The notes under the pieces are model-generated. The model was given only the letters and a program-made list of their open reading frames with translations, searched no databases and was not told the origin of the DNA. A DNA stretch of 64,000 nucleotides from Deltaproteobacteria bacterium (GTDB lineage: Bacteria; Bdellovibrionota; FAC87; UBA2466), in assembly GCA_016196825.1 (NCBI GenBank), contig JACPWY010000058.1, positions 24,235-88,234 of the forward strand, given 5' to 3'. Position 1 is the first letter of the stretch; the number at the start of each line of letters is the position of its first letter. Positions 1-8,420 of this stretch are shown piece by piece. The translations under genes were made by a program, and so were the position numbers.

Positions 1-1
1 G

Positions 2-100
2 GGTTTCCAAACAGTTACTATCGACCGAATCCTGCGCACGAGTGACAAAACCGACAACGTGGTCGAAGAGCTGGTTTGCCAGGCGACTAAGAGGCTCTAA
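2..100 (+). CDS. C-terminal end of an unidentified protein (5' truncated by window edge)
   Basis: An open frame runs from the window edge to a TAA at 98-100 and encodes 32 residues ending in ELVCQATKRL. It stops three bases before the next gene's ATG, so it is probably the upstream member of the same sugar-biosynthesis operon. Too little is present to name a family. The only support is the uninterrupted frame and the tight spacing. Confidence 0.5.
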   Translation, partial: GFQTVTIDRILRTSDKTDNVVEELVCQATKRL

Positions 101-103
101 GCC

Positions 104-1273
104 ATGAAAAAGGTTTGCTTCGTCACACTTTCCCGATCCGAATACACTAGCCTGAGACCACTCGTGCGCGCGGCACTGCGAGACCCCGGTCTCGAGGTTC
201 GGGTTATTGCCGGAGGCAGCCATCTTCTCAAGCGATTTGGCTCAGGCCTTGATGAAATTAAGAAAGATAACATTCCCGTTCACCACGAGCTCGCCTTCTT
301 ACACGACACCGACAACAGCGACCTGGACACAGCCCGGGCTCTCGGACGGGCGCTCCCGCGATTTGTAGACTGCCTCCACTCAGAAAAGCCCGATTTCGTA
401 TTCCTCATCGGCGATCGCTGGGAGATGCTAGCCCCCTCGACAGCAGCTTCTCTTCTGAGAATTCCGATCGCACATCACTCCGGCGGCGACATCACCCAGG
501 GATCCTACGACAATCAGACCCGCTACACTCTTTCCACGCAGTCTCATCTGCACTTCGTGGCGATGGAAATTCACCGCCGTCGACTCATCCGCATGGGCGA
601 GGAATCCTGGCGGGTGGTCCACACGGGCGAGCCTTCTCTCGTCGAGGCGACGGGCAAGGCTGCTTCTGTCACCGATATTAGAGGGCAGCTGGGAATCGAA
701 AACGCCAAGCCTTTCGTCCTTGCGACCTTTCACCCCACCACCTTCGATGAAATTGGTTTCGGCGAGCAACTCGCGACCTTTCTGAAAACGCTCGACCTCA
801 TCGCGACCGACATCGTTTTGACCGCCCCCTGCCCCGACCCTGGGAATCAGGCCTTCTATGATGGTTTAGTGAGCTATGCCAACGGGCACCGCAACGTGCA
901 TTTTTTCCCTGGGCTCGGTCCGGACCGCTACTATGCCGCCATGGGATCGGCCGCGTTCATGATCGGCAATTCCTCGAGCGGAATCTGGGAAGCACCATCC
1001 TTTGAACTTCCAGTGGTCAACATCGGCCATAGGCAGCAGGGGAGAATCCGAGCGGCCAATACCGTGGACGTATCATTTGACGTCGCCGCTATCGCCACGG
1101 CCATCGAGCGGGTAACAGTCCCCAGTTTCCGGCAACGACTCGCGGGTCTTCAAAATCCCTACGGCCATCAAAATACCTTGGGACTCATTCTTCGCGCGCT
1201 CAAGGAATCTCCACCCCGCGAAAAACTTCTCGAAAAAAAATTCATCGACCCATTGGAGGCTAACCTCACATGA
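104..1273 (+). CDS. UDP-N-acetyl sugar 2-epimerase, hydrolysing (NeuC/LegG type)
   Basis: This 389-residue cytoplasmic enzyme belongs to the NeuC/LegG family, which hydrolyses a UDP-HexNAc substrate and epimerises C2 to release the free sugar used for sialic or legionaminic acid synthesis. Visible signatures are the N-terminal VTLSRSEYTSLRPL, the central LIGDRWEML and HHSGGDITQG motifs, and the C-terminal IGNSSSGIWEAPSFELPVVN motif that binds nucleotide in this GT-B-like fold. An AGAGG lies about 9 nt before the ATG. The stop overlaps the next ATG (ATGA). The PtmE- and LegC-like genes further on favour a legionaminic-type role (LegG), but substrate is not proven by sequence. Confidence 0.85.
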   Translation: MKKVCFVTLSRSEYTSLRPLVRAALRDPGLEVRVIAGGSHLLKRFGSGLDEIKKDNIPVHHELAFLHDTDNSDLDTARALGRALPRFVDCLHSEKPDFVFLIGDRWEMLAPSTAASLLRIPIAHHSGGDITQGSYDNQTRYTLSTQSHLHFVAMEIHRRRLIRMGEESWRVVHTGEPSLVEATGKAASVTDIRGQLGIENAKPFVLATFHPTTFDEIGFGEQLATFLKTLDLIATDIVLTAPCPDPGNQAFYDGLVSYANGHRNVHFFPGLGPDRYYAAMGSAAFMIGNSSSGIWEAPSFELPVVNIGHRQQGRIRAANTVDVSFDVAAIATAIERVTVPSFRQRLAGLQNPYGHQNTLGLILRALKESPPREKLLEKKFIDPLEANLT

Positions 1274-2025
1274 GCATGCGCCTGATCTCCCGCCTCGACA
1301 TCAAAGGGCCCAACCTGATCAAAGGGATTGGCCTGGAAGGCCTTCGGGTGATCGGTGATCCGCAAACCTTCGCCAAGAAATACTACGACTCCGGCATCGA
1401 TGAATTGGTCTTCATGGATATCGTTGCCAGCCTTTACGGACGGAACAACATTTTTCCGATCATCCGACGGGCGGCGCAGGACGTTTTTATTCCAATCACG
1501 GTCGGCGGCGGCATCCGCTCTTTGGATGATGTGCGAGAGGCTCTTCAATCGGGCGCTGACAAGATCGCTATCAACACCGCCGCCGTTCGTCGGCCAGACC
1601 TCATCAAGGAGGTCTCGCGGAAGTATGGTTCCCAGTGCATGGTGCTCTCGATCGAGGCCAAAAGAAAAGGGCCTGGGGGTTGGGAGGCATACATCGACAA
1701 CGGCCGAGAGCACACCGGCCTGGATGTCGTCGAATGGGCCAAACGAGGGGCCGACCTGGGCGCCGGAGAGATTCTCCTCACCTCGGTCGACCAGGAGGGA
1801 AGTCGAAATGGATTCGATCTCGAGCTCATCACTGCGGTCGCCAAGCAAGTTTCCATACCCGTGATCGCAAGCGGCGGCATGGGAACCGCTGCGCACCTGG
1901 TGGAGGCCGTTCGGTCTGGAGCGGATGCCGTAGCGATGGCCGACATTCTTCACTATGGGCGAATGAATGTCCCTGAGATTCGTCAGTACGCGCGCGCGGA
2001 GGGAGCTCCCGTCGGAGAGCGATAG
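1270..2025 (+). CDS. HisF-like cyclase subunit (WbuZ type), sugar amidation
   Basis: A 251-residue (beta/alpha)8 barrel protein of the HisF family. The first catalytic Asp is present in RLDIKGP, and the phosphate-binding TVGGGI and IASGGMG loops are present. The second catalytic Asp of histidine-pathway HisF (in VAIDAKR of the Thermotoga enzyme) aligns with Glu here (LSIEAKRK). It overlaps the epimerase gene by ATGA and precedes a HisH partner. No other his genes are nearby and the neighbours are sugar-nucleotide enzymes. It is therefore more likely the ammonia-transfer pair that helps make acetamidino sugars (WbuY/WbuZ) than part of histidine synthesis. Confidence 0.85.
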   Translation: MSMRLISRLDIKGPNLIKGIGLEGLRVIGDPQTFAKKYYDSGIDELVFMDIVASLYGRNNIFPIIRRAAQDVFIPITVGGGIRSLDDVREALQSGADKIAINTAAVRRPDLIKEVSRKYGSQCMVLSIEAKRKGPGGWEAYIDNGREHTGLDVVEWAKRGADLGAGEILLTSVDQEGSRNGFDLELITAVAKQVSIPVIASGGMGTAAHLVEAVRSGADAVAMADILHYGRMNVPEIRQYARAEGAPVGER

Positions 2026-2034
2026 AGGCGTCCT

Positions 2035-2697
2035 ATGGAACGGCGAAAACCAACTGTCACCATCATCGATTACGGAATGGGAAACATTCTCAGCGTCACG
2101 CGCGCCTTTGAACACTGCGGCGCCACGGTGTACCTCGCGCGCACCGCTCGCGAAGTGGCTGAGGCCCATCACCTAGTCATCCCGGGCGTCGGCGCCTTTG
2201 GCGATGGCATGGCGGCCCTTGGGCAGCTCGGGCTTGTACCGTCAATAGTGTCCCACCACAAAAAGCAGCTCCCACTACTGGGCATCTGTCTTGGGATGCA
2301 GATGATGCTCGAAAGCAGCGATGAGTTTGGCGTTCACCAGGGATTGGGACTCATCGCCGGCACGGTGAATGCCATTCCCAAGGTGAGTCCGCAAACAGGC
2401 CCGCACAAGGTCCCCCATTTGGGTTGGGTTCCACTCAAACAGAATGGGCGAGGCTGGAGCGGCACCGCCCTCGAAAACACCAATCCTGGAGAGTCGGTCT
2501 ATTTCATGCACTCCTTCATGGCGACACCGGAATCCACTGGCACTTCGTGCCTTGCGCTCGCCGATTACAACGGCATCGCGATCGGAGCCGCAGTTCAGGC
2601 GGGCGAAACGATCGGCTGCCAGTTCCACCCGGAAAAGAGCGGCCCAGTGGGGCTTGCGATCCTCTCGATGTTTCTCAAACGGGGGCAGGCTGCGTGA
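2035..2697 (+). CDS. HisH-like glutamine amidotransferase subunit (WbuY type)
   Basis: A 220-residue class I glutamine amidotransferase that should hydrolyse glutamine and pass ammonia to the HisF-like partner encoded immediately upstream. The nucleophile Cys is in GICLGMQMML and the catalytic His and Glu are in CQFHPEKSG. The N-terminal IIDYGMGNI is typical of HisH. An AGAGGCG precedes the ATG. The stop overlaps the GTG start of the methyltransferase (GTGA), so the genes are translationally coupled. Context points to sugar amidation rather than histidine synthesis. The separate N-acetyl-sugar amidotransferase (WbuX/PseA) expected in such systems is not in the window and may lie upstream. Confidence 0.88.
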   Translation: MERRKPTVTIIDYGMGNILSVTRAFEHCGATVYLARTAREVAEAHHLVIPGVGAFGDGMAALGQLGLVPSIVSHHKKQLPLLGICLGMQMMLESSDEFGVHQGLGLIAGTVNAIPKVSPQTGPHKVPHLGWVPLKQNGRGWSGTALENTNPGESVYFMHSFMATPESTGTSCLALADYNGIAIGAAVQAGETIGCQFHPEKSGPVGLAILSMFLKRGQAA

Positions 2698-3758
2698 GCT
2701 CGCGCACACTCGCCCAACACGCGTCCTCCCGAATCGCCACTGTCCCCTGTCCCCTGTGTGCAACCCCCGGAGAAAACTTCCTGTGCGTGCGCACTCGCCA
2801 CACCGACAGCAGCATACAGAAATTCGGCCATCTCTATAGAGGGACAAAATCGAGCGAATGGCGCGTCTGCTCGACCTGTGGCTTCGTCCACCACAATCCT
2901 CGCCCCGCCCAGAAAGCCCTGGAACAATTCTACGCGGGCCCCCACTACGTTCCCCGGGTAACGCCAGAGGCTTTTCACCACATGGACTGGTTTCGGAGTT
3001 TCACGCAAGACTATTACGGAGCAAAGATTGAATTTGCTTTGAAGCACTCGGGGCTTGCGACCGGCAAAGTCTTTGAGTTGGGAAACACGAGTGGAGGCGT
3101 CCCGCTCCTTCTCAACGACCGCGGTTGGACGGTCCACGGGATTGAATCTTGCCCCAGTGCCTACACCTTTACCCAGGAAAGACTTAAGCTTCCCTCCATT
3201 CAACAGGGGTTTTTTTCATCGAACACTCGTGTCCCGGAGAAAGTTGATCTTATCTGGATCAACCACATGCTCTCGCAATATTCCGACGTCCATGACGTGA
3301 TGAAGGGCCTCACCCAAATGATGCAGCCGGGCGGTTACCTCTTCACTGTAAGTCCCACCTGTTTTCACAATGTATCGGCGCAATCTCTCCGCTGGATGAA
3401 CGCATGCACCTACTCGATGTTCACTCACCACTCCCTGAACCAGCTCTTAAGCCAATATGGGTTTGAAGAGGTCACGCACCTCTACAATGGGTTCGACCTT
3501 GAAAAAGACGATCTCTGGCACTTAGCGCGCTTTACGGGAAGGAAATTGGATCCCAAGAGCTTCTATGAGTCGCCGGGCCGGGTGAGATTCTCCGTCAATG
3601 TGGTAAATCCGCTTCGGTCGTTTTTGCTTTTTCCATTCTACGGCCATCACGCGACCGGCAAGAGGTTCCTGCCGCTTCGCGCTGCTCGCGTGCTCTTCCG
3701 AAATCCGCGGGACTTTGTGAGGAAGCTGGGCAGCGGACTGCGGCGGATGGTTGGCTGA
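2694..3758 (+). CDS. SAM-dependent methyltransferase with N-terminal zinc-ribbon-like motif
   Basis: A 354-residue protein starting at GTG 2694, which overlaps the hisH-like stop. The frame is open further upstream, but that part is a shadow of the hisH-like gene. The N-terminus has two Cys pairs, CPLC and CSTC, resembling the zinc-binding head found on sugar methyltransferases of polysaccharide clusters. The SAM motif I equivalent is KVFELGNTSGGVPLLL and motif II is VDLIWINHMLSQ. The C-terminal part (DLWHLARFTGRK onwards) is basic. It most likely methylates a surface sugar made by the preceding genes. The acceptor cannot be read from sequence. Confidence 0.75.
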   Translation: MSSRTLAQHASSRIATVPCPLCATPGENFLCVRTRHTDSSIQKFGHLYRGTKSSEWRVCSTCGFVHHNPRPAQKALEQFYAGPHYVPRVTPEAFHHMDWFRSFTQDYYGAKIEFALKHSGLATGKVFELGNTSGGVPLLLNDRGWTVHGIESCPSAYTFTQERLKLPSIQQGFFSSNTRVPEKVDLIWINHMLSQYSDVHDVMKGLTQMMQPGGYLFTVSPTCFHNVSAQSLRWMNACTYSMFTHHSLNQLLSQYGFEEVTHLYNGFDLEKDDLWHLARFTGRKLDPKSFYESPGRVRFSVNVVNPLRSFLLFPFYGHHATGKRFLPLRAARVLFRNPRDFVRKLGSGLRRMVG

Positions 3759-4174
3759 TTGGTTGGCTGAACCCCCGCAGCTCCTACTATGCCCTAACAA
3801 CTCGCCGACACCGCTTGGTCAACTGTTTGAGAGTCCGCTAGCACAGTGGACGACGCCGTAGGTTGCGATGGGATGGCGTCCGACTTCCCATCGGCGACAC
3901 CGCACACTCCCCATCCAAGATCGATGGTCGGCGCCGTCCGTCCCCGGATATTCTGCTAATTCTTAAGTTTTCATTTTTTTGGCCGCGACCCAACTTTCAG
4001 CGGAAAGAAGTGTGACGGAATCCCGGTTACATCACAATCTCTCTTTCGCTTTTTTGTTGTTGACGGAATTCGGAAGGCACTCAGTTCTGTCGACAGTAAG
4101 TCATTGTAATCAGATCGCTTTTTGAATTAATTTTTTCTTAATATTCACAGTTCTCACTTTTCTATCGGCATCCT
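3759..4174. other. intergenic region without a gene
   Basis: About 416 bases separate the methyltransferase and the HNH gene. No ORF with coding character, tRNA or clear terminator was seen. The second half is strongly AT-rich (from about 3955), which may hold the promoter of the HNH gene, but no convincing -35/-10 pair was found. A short tandem GGTTGGCTGA duplication spans the methyltransferase stop. Confidence 0.5.
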
Positions 4175-4990
4175 GTGATTTCATTGGGTTTTTTGGCTAG
4201 GGCGAAAAGCCGGGTGCTCGACTATCTGGCGGAGGTGGATCGGCGACGGCTCTGGCTCCATGAAGGCTACGCCAGTCTTTATGATTTTTGCATTCGGTAT
4301 CTTGGGTACTCTGAGGGTGAAACGCACCGGCGCATCCAAGCCTGTCGGCTGAGTCAGAAAGTAGTAGAAGTGAAGCCGCTTCTTGAAAATGGGACCCTTT
4401 CTTTGACGGCTCTCACTCTTCTCTCTCCCGTTCTTGAGAAATCAAACGCCCAGGACCTTCTCCCGCAGGTTATTAACAAACCTTCCCGGGAAGTAGCCGA
4501 CATCTTGGCTAAGCAGTTTCCCGAAAAGATCCAAAAGAAAGAGATCCTCAAGATCATTTTAGACGAGGAGCTCAGAGAACTTCTTGAGCAGGCAAGAAAG
4601 CTCGCATCGGAGAAGGATGGAGCCGCCCTCCTTAAGAAAGTACTCAAAAGCTTCGTGAGACAGAAGAAAGCCCGGAACACCGTCACGCCACGTCACACCC
4701 ACTATGTGCAAGCCCGCACGGCGCGCGAGGTAAAAGAACGAGATGGTTATCGGTGCGGCTATGTCGGTCCAAGCGGGGTGCGGTGCAACCAAACGGCACA
4801 TCTTCAGATCGACCACGTCCGGCCTTACGCCATGGGCGGCAGCAGTCGAGACCTTGATAATCTGCGGGTGCTCTGCAGAGCTCACAATCTTGCCAAGGCA
4901 CGTTTGGATTTTCCTCGGCGGAACCCAGTTTCGCCTCCGGCTGCGCCGGGCAAGCCCGGACTTTGCAGCACTGGGACCTGCCCGGCGTAG
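4175..4990 (+). CDS. HNH endonuclease domain protein
   Basis: A 271-residue protein with an N-terminal helical region (LAEVDRRRLW, LGYSEGETHRRIQACRL) and a C-terminal HNH nuclease fold. The nuclease motif is DGYRCGY...CNQTAHLQIDHVRPYAMGG followed by DNLRVLCRAHN, with zinc-binding Cys pairs and the IDH catalytic pair. This architecture is common in Bdellovibrio-like genomes, often in multiple copies, as restriction- or mobility-associated nucleases of unknown target. The GTG start is the best available. Relatives may begin earlier, so the N-terminus could be shortened. The last 20 or so residues (Pro/Gly-rich) look like a non-conserved tail. Confidence 0.75.
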   Translation: MISLGFLARAKSRVLDYLAEVDRRRLWLHEGYASLYDFCIRYLGYSEGETHRRIQACRLSQKVVEVKPLLENGTLSLTALTLLSPVLEKSNAQDLLPQVINKPSREVADILAKQFPEKIQKKEILKIILDEELRELLEQARKLASEKDGAALLKKVLKSFVRQKKARNTVTPRHTHYVQARTAREVKERDGYRCGYVGPSGVRCNQTAHLQIDHVRPYAMGGSSRDLDNLRVLCRAHNLAKARLDFPRRNPVSPPAAPGKPGLCSTGTCPA

Positions 4991-5114
4991 TCTCGAAGAC
5001 AAAGCCGGGACAAGCCGCTCAAAGAAGGGGTTTGCGCGAGAAACAAACATCGGCGCGTCAGCCGCCACCCCGGGCGGCGGACTCAGCGGAAACTTATGAG
5101 AATTGACTCAAACC

Positions 5115-5160
5115 AAAATACTCAGTATTTTTAGTAAAAATACTCAATATACTGAGTATT
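5115..5160. repeat. operator-like cluster of AATACTCA repeats upstream of ATPase gene
   Basis: AAAATACTCA occurs twice as a direct repeat (5115-5124 and 5137-5146, 22 bp apart). A third copy is inverted (TGAGTATT, 5153-5160). AATACTCAGTAT at 5117-5128 and ATACTGAGTATT at 5149-5160 form a perfect 12-bp inverted repeat. The cluster ends 20 bases before the ATG at 5181, a position suited to autoregulation of the ATPase gene. Function is inferred from symmetry and position only. Confidence 0.5.
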
Positions 5161-5180
5161 ATTTTAACTACTTACATTTA

Positions 5181-6356
5181 ATGAAGAATATTACCTATAG
5201 CTGGCAAGGTATCATTGCAAAAAGACTCTCCGAGCCCGCCCCCCTCATCCAAATTCTCCTGGGCCCACGCCAAGTGGGCAAAACAACCTCCCTCACTTCA
5301 ATTGTAGAGGCGTGGCCACCCAGTCAGTTTGTGATGAGTAGCGCGGACGATCGGCAGGTCCAAGGGGTCCTTTGGATTGAAGAGCAATGGGGCAAGGCGC
5401 GAGAAATTCTCACACGTTCATCGCAGGACACCCTGCTCGTTCTCGATGAGATCCAAAAAATTCAAAATTGGTCGGAGTGCGTAAAAAAATTATGGGATGA
5501 GGATGTTCGTCACAAAAGAAAACTCAAGGTAGTTTTGTCGGGTTCCTCGGCCCTGTCTCTTCAATCGGGTCTGTCGGAAAGTCTCGCGGGACGGTTTGAA
5601 GTCATTCCCGCTACGCATCTGGAATGGAGCGAGTTCAAAGATCTCACGGGAAAGTCGATTGAGGAATACATCTTCTTTGGAGGTTATCCTGGGGCCTTGC
5701 AATTCATGAATGATGAAACCCGGTGGCGATCCTACATATCGCAATCCATTGTGGAGAGTATTCTCTCTCGAGATATCCTGCTCCTCACTCGCGTGGACAA
5801 GCCGGCCTTGCTCCGTCGACTTTTTCAGCTGGGGTGCGAGTTTTCCGGGCAGGTGTTATCCTACCAAAAAATTCTCGGTCAGCTCCACGAAACGGGCAAT
5901 ACGACTACTCTGGCCCACTACTTAGACCTCCTCAGTCAGACCTTTGTGCTCTCCGGCCTTCAGAAACTCGAAAAGGGCTTTAGGAAACGAGGTTCCAGTC
6001 CAAAACTCCAGGTTCACAATACGGCCCTGATGGGAGCCCTTGGAGGTTACCGCTTTGAAGAGGCGAGAAATAATTCGAGCGTGTGGGGACGGTATCTTGA
6101 ATCGGCGGTGGGGGCCCATCTGATGAACCGGAGCCGGTGTGAAAACTTCGAGGTGTACTACTGGCGGGACAGAAATGAAGAGGTCGACTTCATTGTAAAA
6201 TCAGGCAAAAGCCTTCTAGCGATTGAGGTCAAGCATGCTGCCAGGAAGTCAAATTCTGGCTTGAAGCGCTTCAAGGATCGGTTCAAGAGTGCGAAGACCC
6301 TGGTTCTCACATCTACCGACCTTCCTGAGTTCCTGGTCCGCGGACCTTTACTCTGA
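5181..6356 (+). CDS. AAA ATPase with C-terminal DUF4143 domain
   Basis: A 391-residue protein. An upstream in-frame TTG exists at 5103, but the ATG at 5181 fits the family because the N-terminus then leads directly to the P-loop. Walker A is LGPRQVGKTTS and Walker B is TLLVLDEIQKI. The middle SGSSALSLQ is sensor-like, and the C-terminal DUF4143 part ends in a PD-(D/E)XK-like stretch YYWRDRNEEVDFIV...LLAIEVKHA. Members of this family are widespread in bacteria and archaea, often mobile, and have no settled function. A second, divergent member lies at 10797. The upstream repeats suggest autoregulation. Confidence 0.8.
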   Translation: MKNITYSWQGIIAKRLSEPAPLIQILLGPRQVGKTTSLTSIVEAWPPSQFVMSSADDRQVQGVLWIEEQWGKAREILTRSSQDTLLVLDEIQKIQNWSECVKKLWDEDVRHKRKLKVVLSGSSALSLQSGLSESLAGRFEVIPATHLEWSEFKDLTGKSIEEYIFFGGYPGALQFMNDETRWRSYISQSIVESILSRDILLLTRVDKPALLRRLFQLGCEFSGQVLSYQKILGQLHETGNTTTLAHYLDLLSQTFVLSGLQKLEKGFRKRGSSPKLQVHNTALMGALGGYRFEEARNNSSVWGRYLESAVGAHLMNRSRCENFEVYYWRDRNEEVDFIVKSGKSLLAIEVKHAARKSNSGLKRFKDRFKSAKTLVLTSTDLPEFLVRGPLL

Positions 6357-6397
6357 CGCACGCGAAGAGGCTCATTCACACGTCATTGGGAAAGACG

Positions 6398-8239
6398 CTA
6401 TCTAATCACCTTATTCACCCTCCAGGACCGATCATCCCAGGCGAAGCCGTCGATTTCGTATTCGTAGATGGGAAAACTTCCTTCGTGGGAGATGTGGCGA
6501 GAGCCGGGTTCGGCGCGGAGATTGACGATGGAGAAATGGCGCTTGCGCTTTTCGTCGGGGGAAATCTGAGTGATGTCGAGGCCGCCGTAGGTTTCGTTCG
6601 GTAACCCCAGAGCACCCAGGATTGTTTTGGGGATATCACCCAACTCAATGGGTGCGTCAGACATCTTCATTGCCCCATGCGCCCCGAAGGGCTTCATGAG
6701 GACCATGGGAAGTGCGGCGCCTTTGTCGCCTTGGTACCCGAAGGCCTCTGTAGGCCGCACATCGAAGCCATCGTTCCCATTGCCGTGATCGGCGATGAGG
6801 AAGATCAGGGAATTGTCCCACAGGCCTGAGGCTTTGAGCTTTTCGAAAAGAGCTTTCTGAACGAGCTGGATATAGGCATACGCCTGTCCTCGATAGCTAG
6901 CTCGGGCCGTTTTCAGGTCCTCTGGCGTCTTGAACACTAACAAATCATTCGAATACGACGGGTTGAGTGGCCGAGAATGATCAATCGCCAAACGCTCGGT
7001 GATGGTCCACGGATAGTGGGCCCCCATGAGGTGAAAATATTTGAAGACGTTCCGTTCAATCGGACGGGTCGGATAGGCAAGACCGGTCAACACGTAGAAG
7101 TCCTCCACACGGCCATTGCGGTTGAGCTCCAGGAGATCCTCGTCACTCGAGACATCAATGAGTTTGCGAACATCCTCAAGGCGCTGAGAAAACCTCGCCG
7201 TTCGTCCGGAGAACACCCATTGGTAATCGTTCATCACAAAGCGCTTCACATAATGGGGAGAGACCTTGAAGAGCGCGAAATCGTAGACGTAGCTCATTCG
7301 ACCGACTTTGCGCTTGAGCCACATCCACGGTGAACGGCTGTGCGTGGGGACAAGCTCCGCCATCGTGTCATCGGGCTCAAACGGTCCTGAGGGGCCCATG
7401 TGCAGGTCGACATGAAAACCCTTCTCCTTGAGCTCCCGGGGCAAGAAATGGCGGGCCATCAACTCCTTTCCGAGCTCATCCCACGGCCTCGCTCCACTCC
7501 ACTTCTCACCCGAAAGAATATTTGGCACGCTGGGGTGGGTATAGGCATAACAGGCCGTCGCATTTCGATAGTAGGTGAACCCATCCAAATCGGTTTTGAG
7601 ATTTGGGTAGGAGTTCGTGAGTTCCTCGAAGAAGTCCGATTGGAGCTCATCAATTACAACGACGATGACATTTTTATTCGTCGAGAAGGAATTGCGAATC
7701 TCGACGTTATCCTCACGACTGGGAGTATTGCCGTATTTGTGGTGGCCTCGATTCTCAAGGAAGAGAAAGACCGAATGGAAACTGCTGTAAATAAGAAAAA
7801 AGGCCGCCAGTTTCGGCGACACCTTGGCCAGGGCCCCACGGTACCGCCAGGCCAAAAACAGACACAGAATCCAAAACGGGGTGTCGATCAGTCCGTACGA
7901 AAAGTTTCCCCACGGAATCGCACGTTGGCCAACCGCCCCGTAGTGCCAGGTGAAGAAACAATTCTGAACAAAGATCGCTATGGTCAGCCCTCTCATAACA
8001 GCCAGAAGTCCTTTGGCGAACTTGGGCCGCCGACTCTTCAAAATCGCCAGAGCCCCCACTGACAGAATGACCATGAGAATAAAAATCGCGCCGGAAAACA
8101 ACGTCACATCGGCCAGACCAATACGAAACTCTTCGGGCTGCGGAAGATAGGCCTGAAGGGGCGGAAAGAAAAACAGAACCCCGCAAAACGCGGCACAGGT
8201 GATCAAGGGTTCCTGGACAAATTTTTTCATAATGACCAT
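6398..8239 (-). CDS. membrane-anchored sulfatase/phosphoethanolamine-transferase-like protein
   Basis: A 613-residue inner-membrane protein. About five hydrophobic helices occupy roughly residues 10-170 (for example LITCAAFCGVLFFFPPL and VTLFSGAIFILMVILSVGAL). A sulfatase-superfamily catalytic domain follows from NVIVVVIDELQSDFF (the first metal-binding Asp) through ATACYAYTHPSVPNIL (nucleophile region) to LIFLIADHGNGNDG (metal-binding DH). LTA synthase and EptA-type enzymes share this plan, so a role in modifying a lipid or surface glycan is likely. The donor is unknown. ATG 8239 and ATG 8230 are both possible starts and neither has a good ribosome-binding site. It converges with the ATPase gene. 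Confidence 0.75.
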   Translation of the reverse strand: MVIMKKFVQEPLITCAAFCGVLFFFPPLQAYLPQPEEFRIGLADVTLFSGAIFILMVILSVGALAILKSRRPKFAKGLLAVMRGLTIAIFVQNCFFTWHYGAVGQRAIPWGNFSYGLIDTPFWILCLFLAWRYRGALAKVSPKLAAFFLIYSSFHSVFLFLENRGHHKYGNTPSREDNVEIRNSFSTNKNVIVVVIDELQSDFFEELTNSYPNLKTDLDGFTYYRNATACYAYTHPSVPNILSGEKWSGARPWDELGKELMARHFLPRELKEKGFHVDLHMGPSGPFEPDDTMAELVPTHSRSPWMWLKRKVGRMSYVYDFALFKVSPHYVKRFVMNDYQWVFSGRTARFSQRLEDVRKLIDVSSDEDLLELNRNGRVEDFYVLTGLAYPTRPIERNVFKYFHLMGAHYPWTITERLAIDHSRPLNPSYSNDLLVFKTPEDLKTARASYRGQAYAYIQLVQKALFEKLKASGLWDNSLIFLIADHGNGNDGFDVRPTEAFGYQGDKGAALPMVLMKPFGAHGAMKMSDAPIELGDIPKTILGALGLPNETYGGLDITQISPDEKRKRHFSIVNLRAEPGSRHISHEGSFPIYEYEIDGFAWDDRSWRVNKVIR

Positions 8240-8373
8240 CGAAAAAACTATCTGGCCGTGCTCACCGAAAGAACAACCGCCCTTTGGTGCGCCATGATAT
8301 TTTCTTGAGAGACCTTTATTTTACCTTAGAAATCACAACAACCCAAAATATGGCGCGCGTGTGGACCTTCGAG

Positions 8374-8379
8374 TATAAT
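8374..8379 (+). promoter_or_regulatory. TATAAT -10 element upstream of nucleotidyltransferase gene
   Basis: A perfect TATAAT sits 41 bases before the ATG at 8421 in the divergent intergenic region 8240-8420. No good -35 hexamer lies 16-18 bases upstream, so the assignment rests on the -10 alone. Confidence 0.4.
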
Positions 8380-8420
8380 TGAACTAGTAGTCTTCCTTTC
8401 GCATTCCACCCCCACACAAA

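Noticed and set aside
1168..2172. 334-residue minus-strand ORF opposite hisF/hisH
   Set aside because: Antisense to well-conserved genes; no protein features.
2424..2693. N-terminal 90-residue extension of the methyltransferase frame
   Set aside because: It overlaps hisH in another frame and has no conserved features; the GTG at 2694 gives a coupled start.
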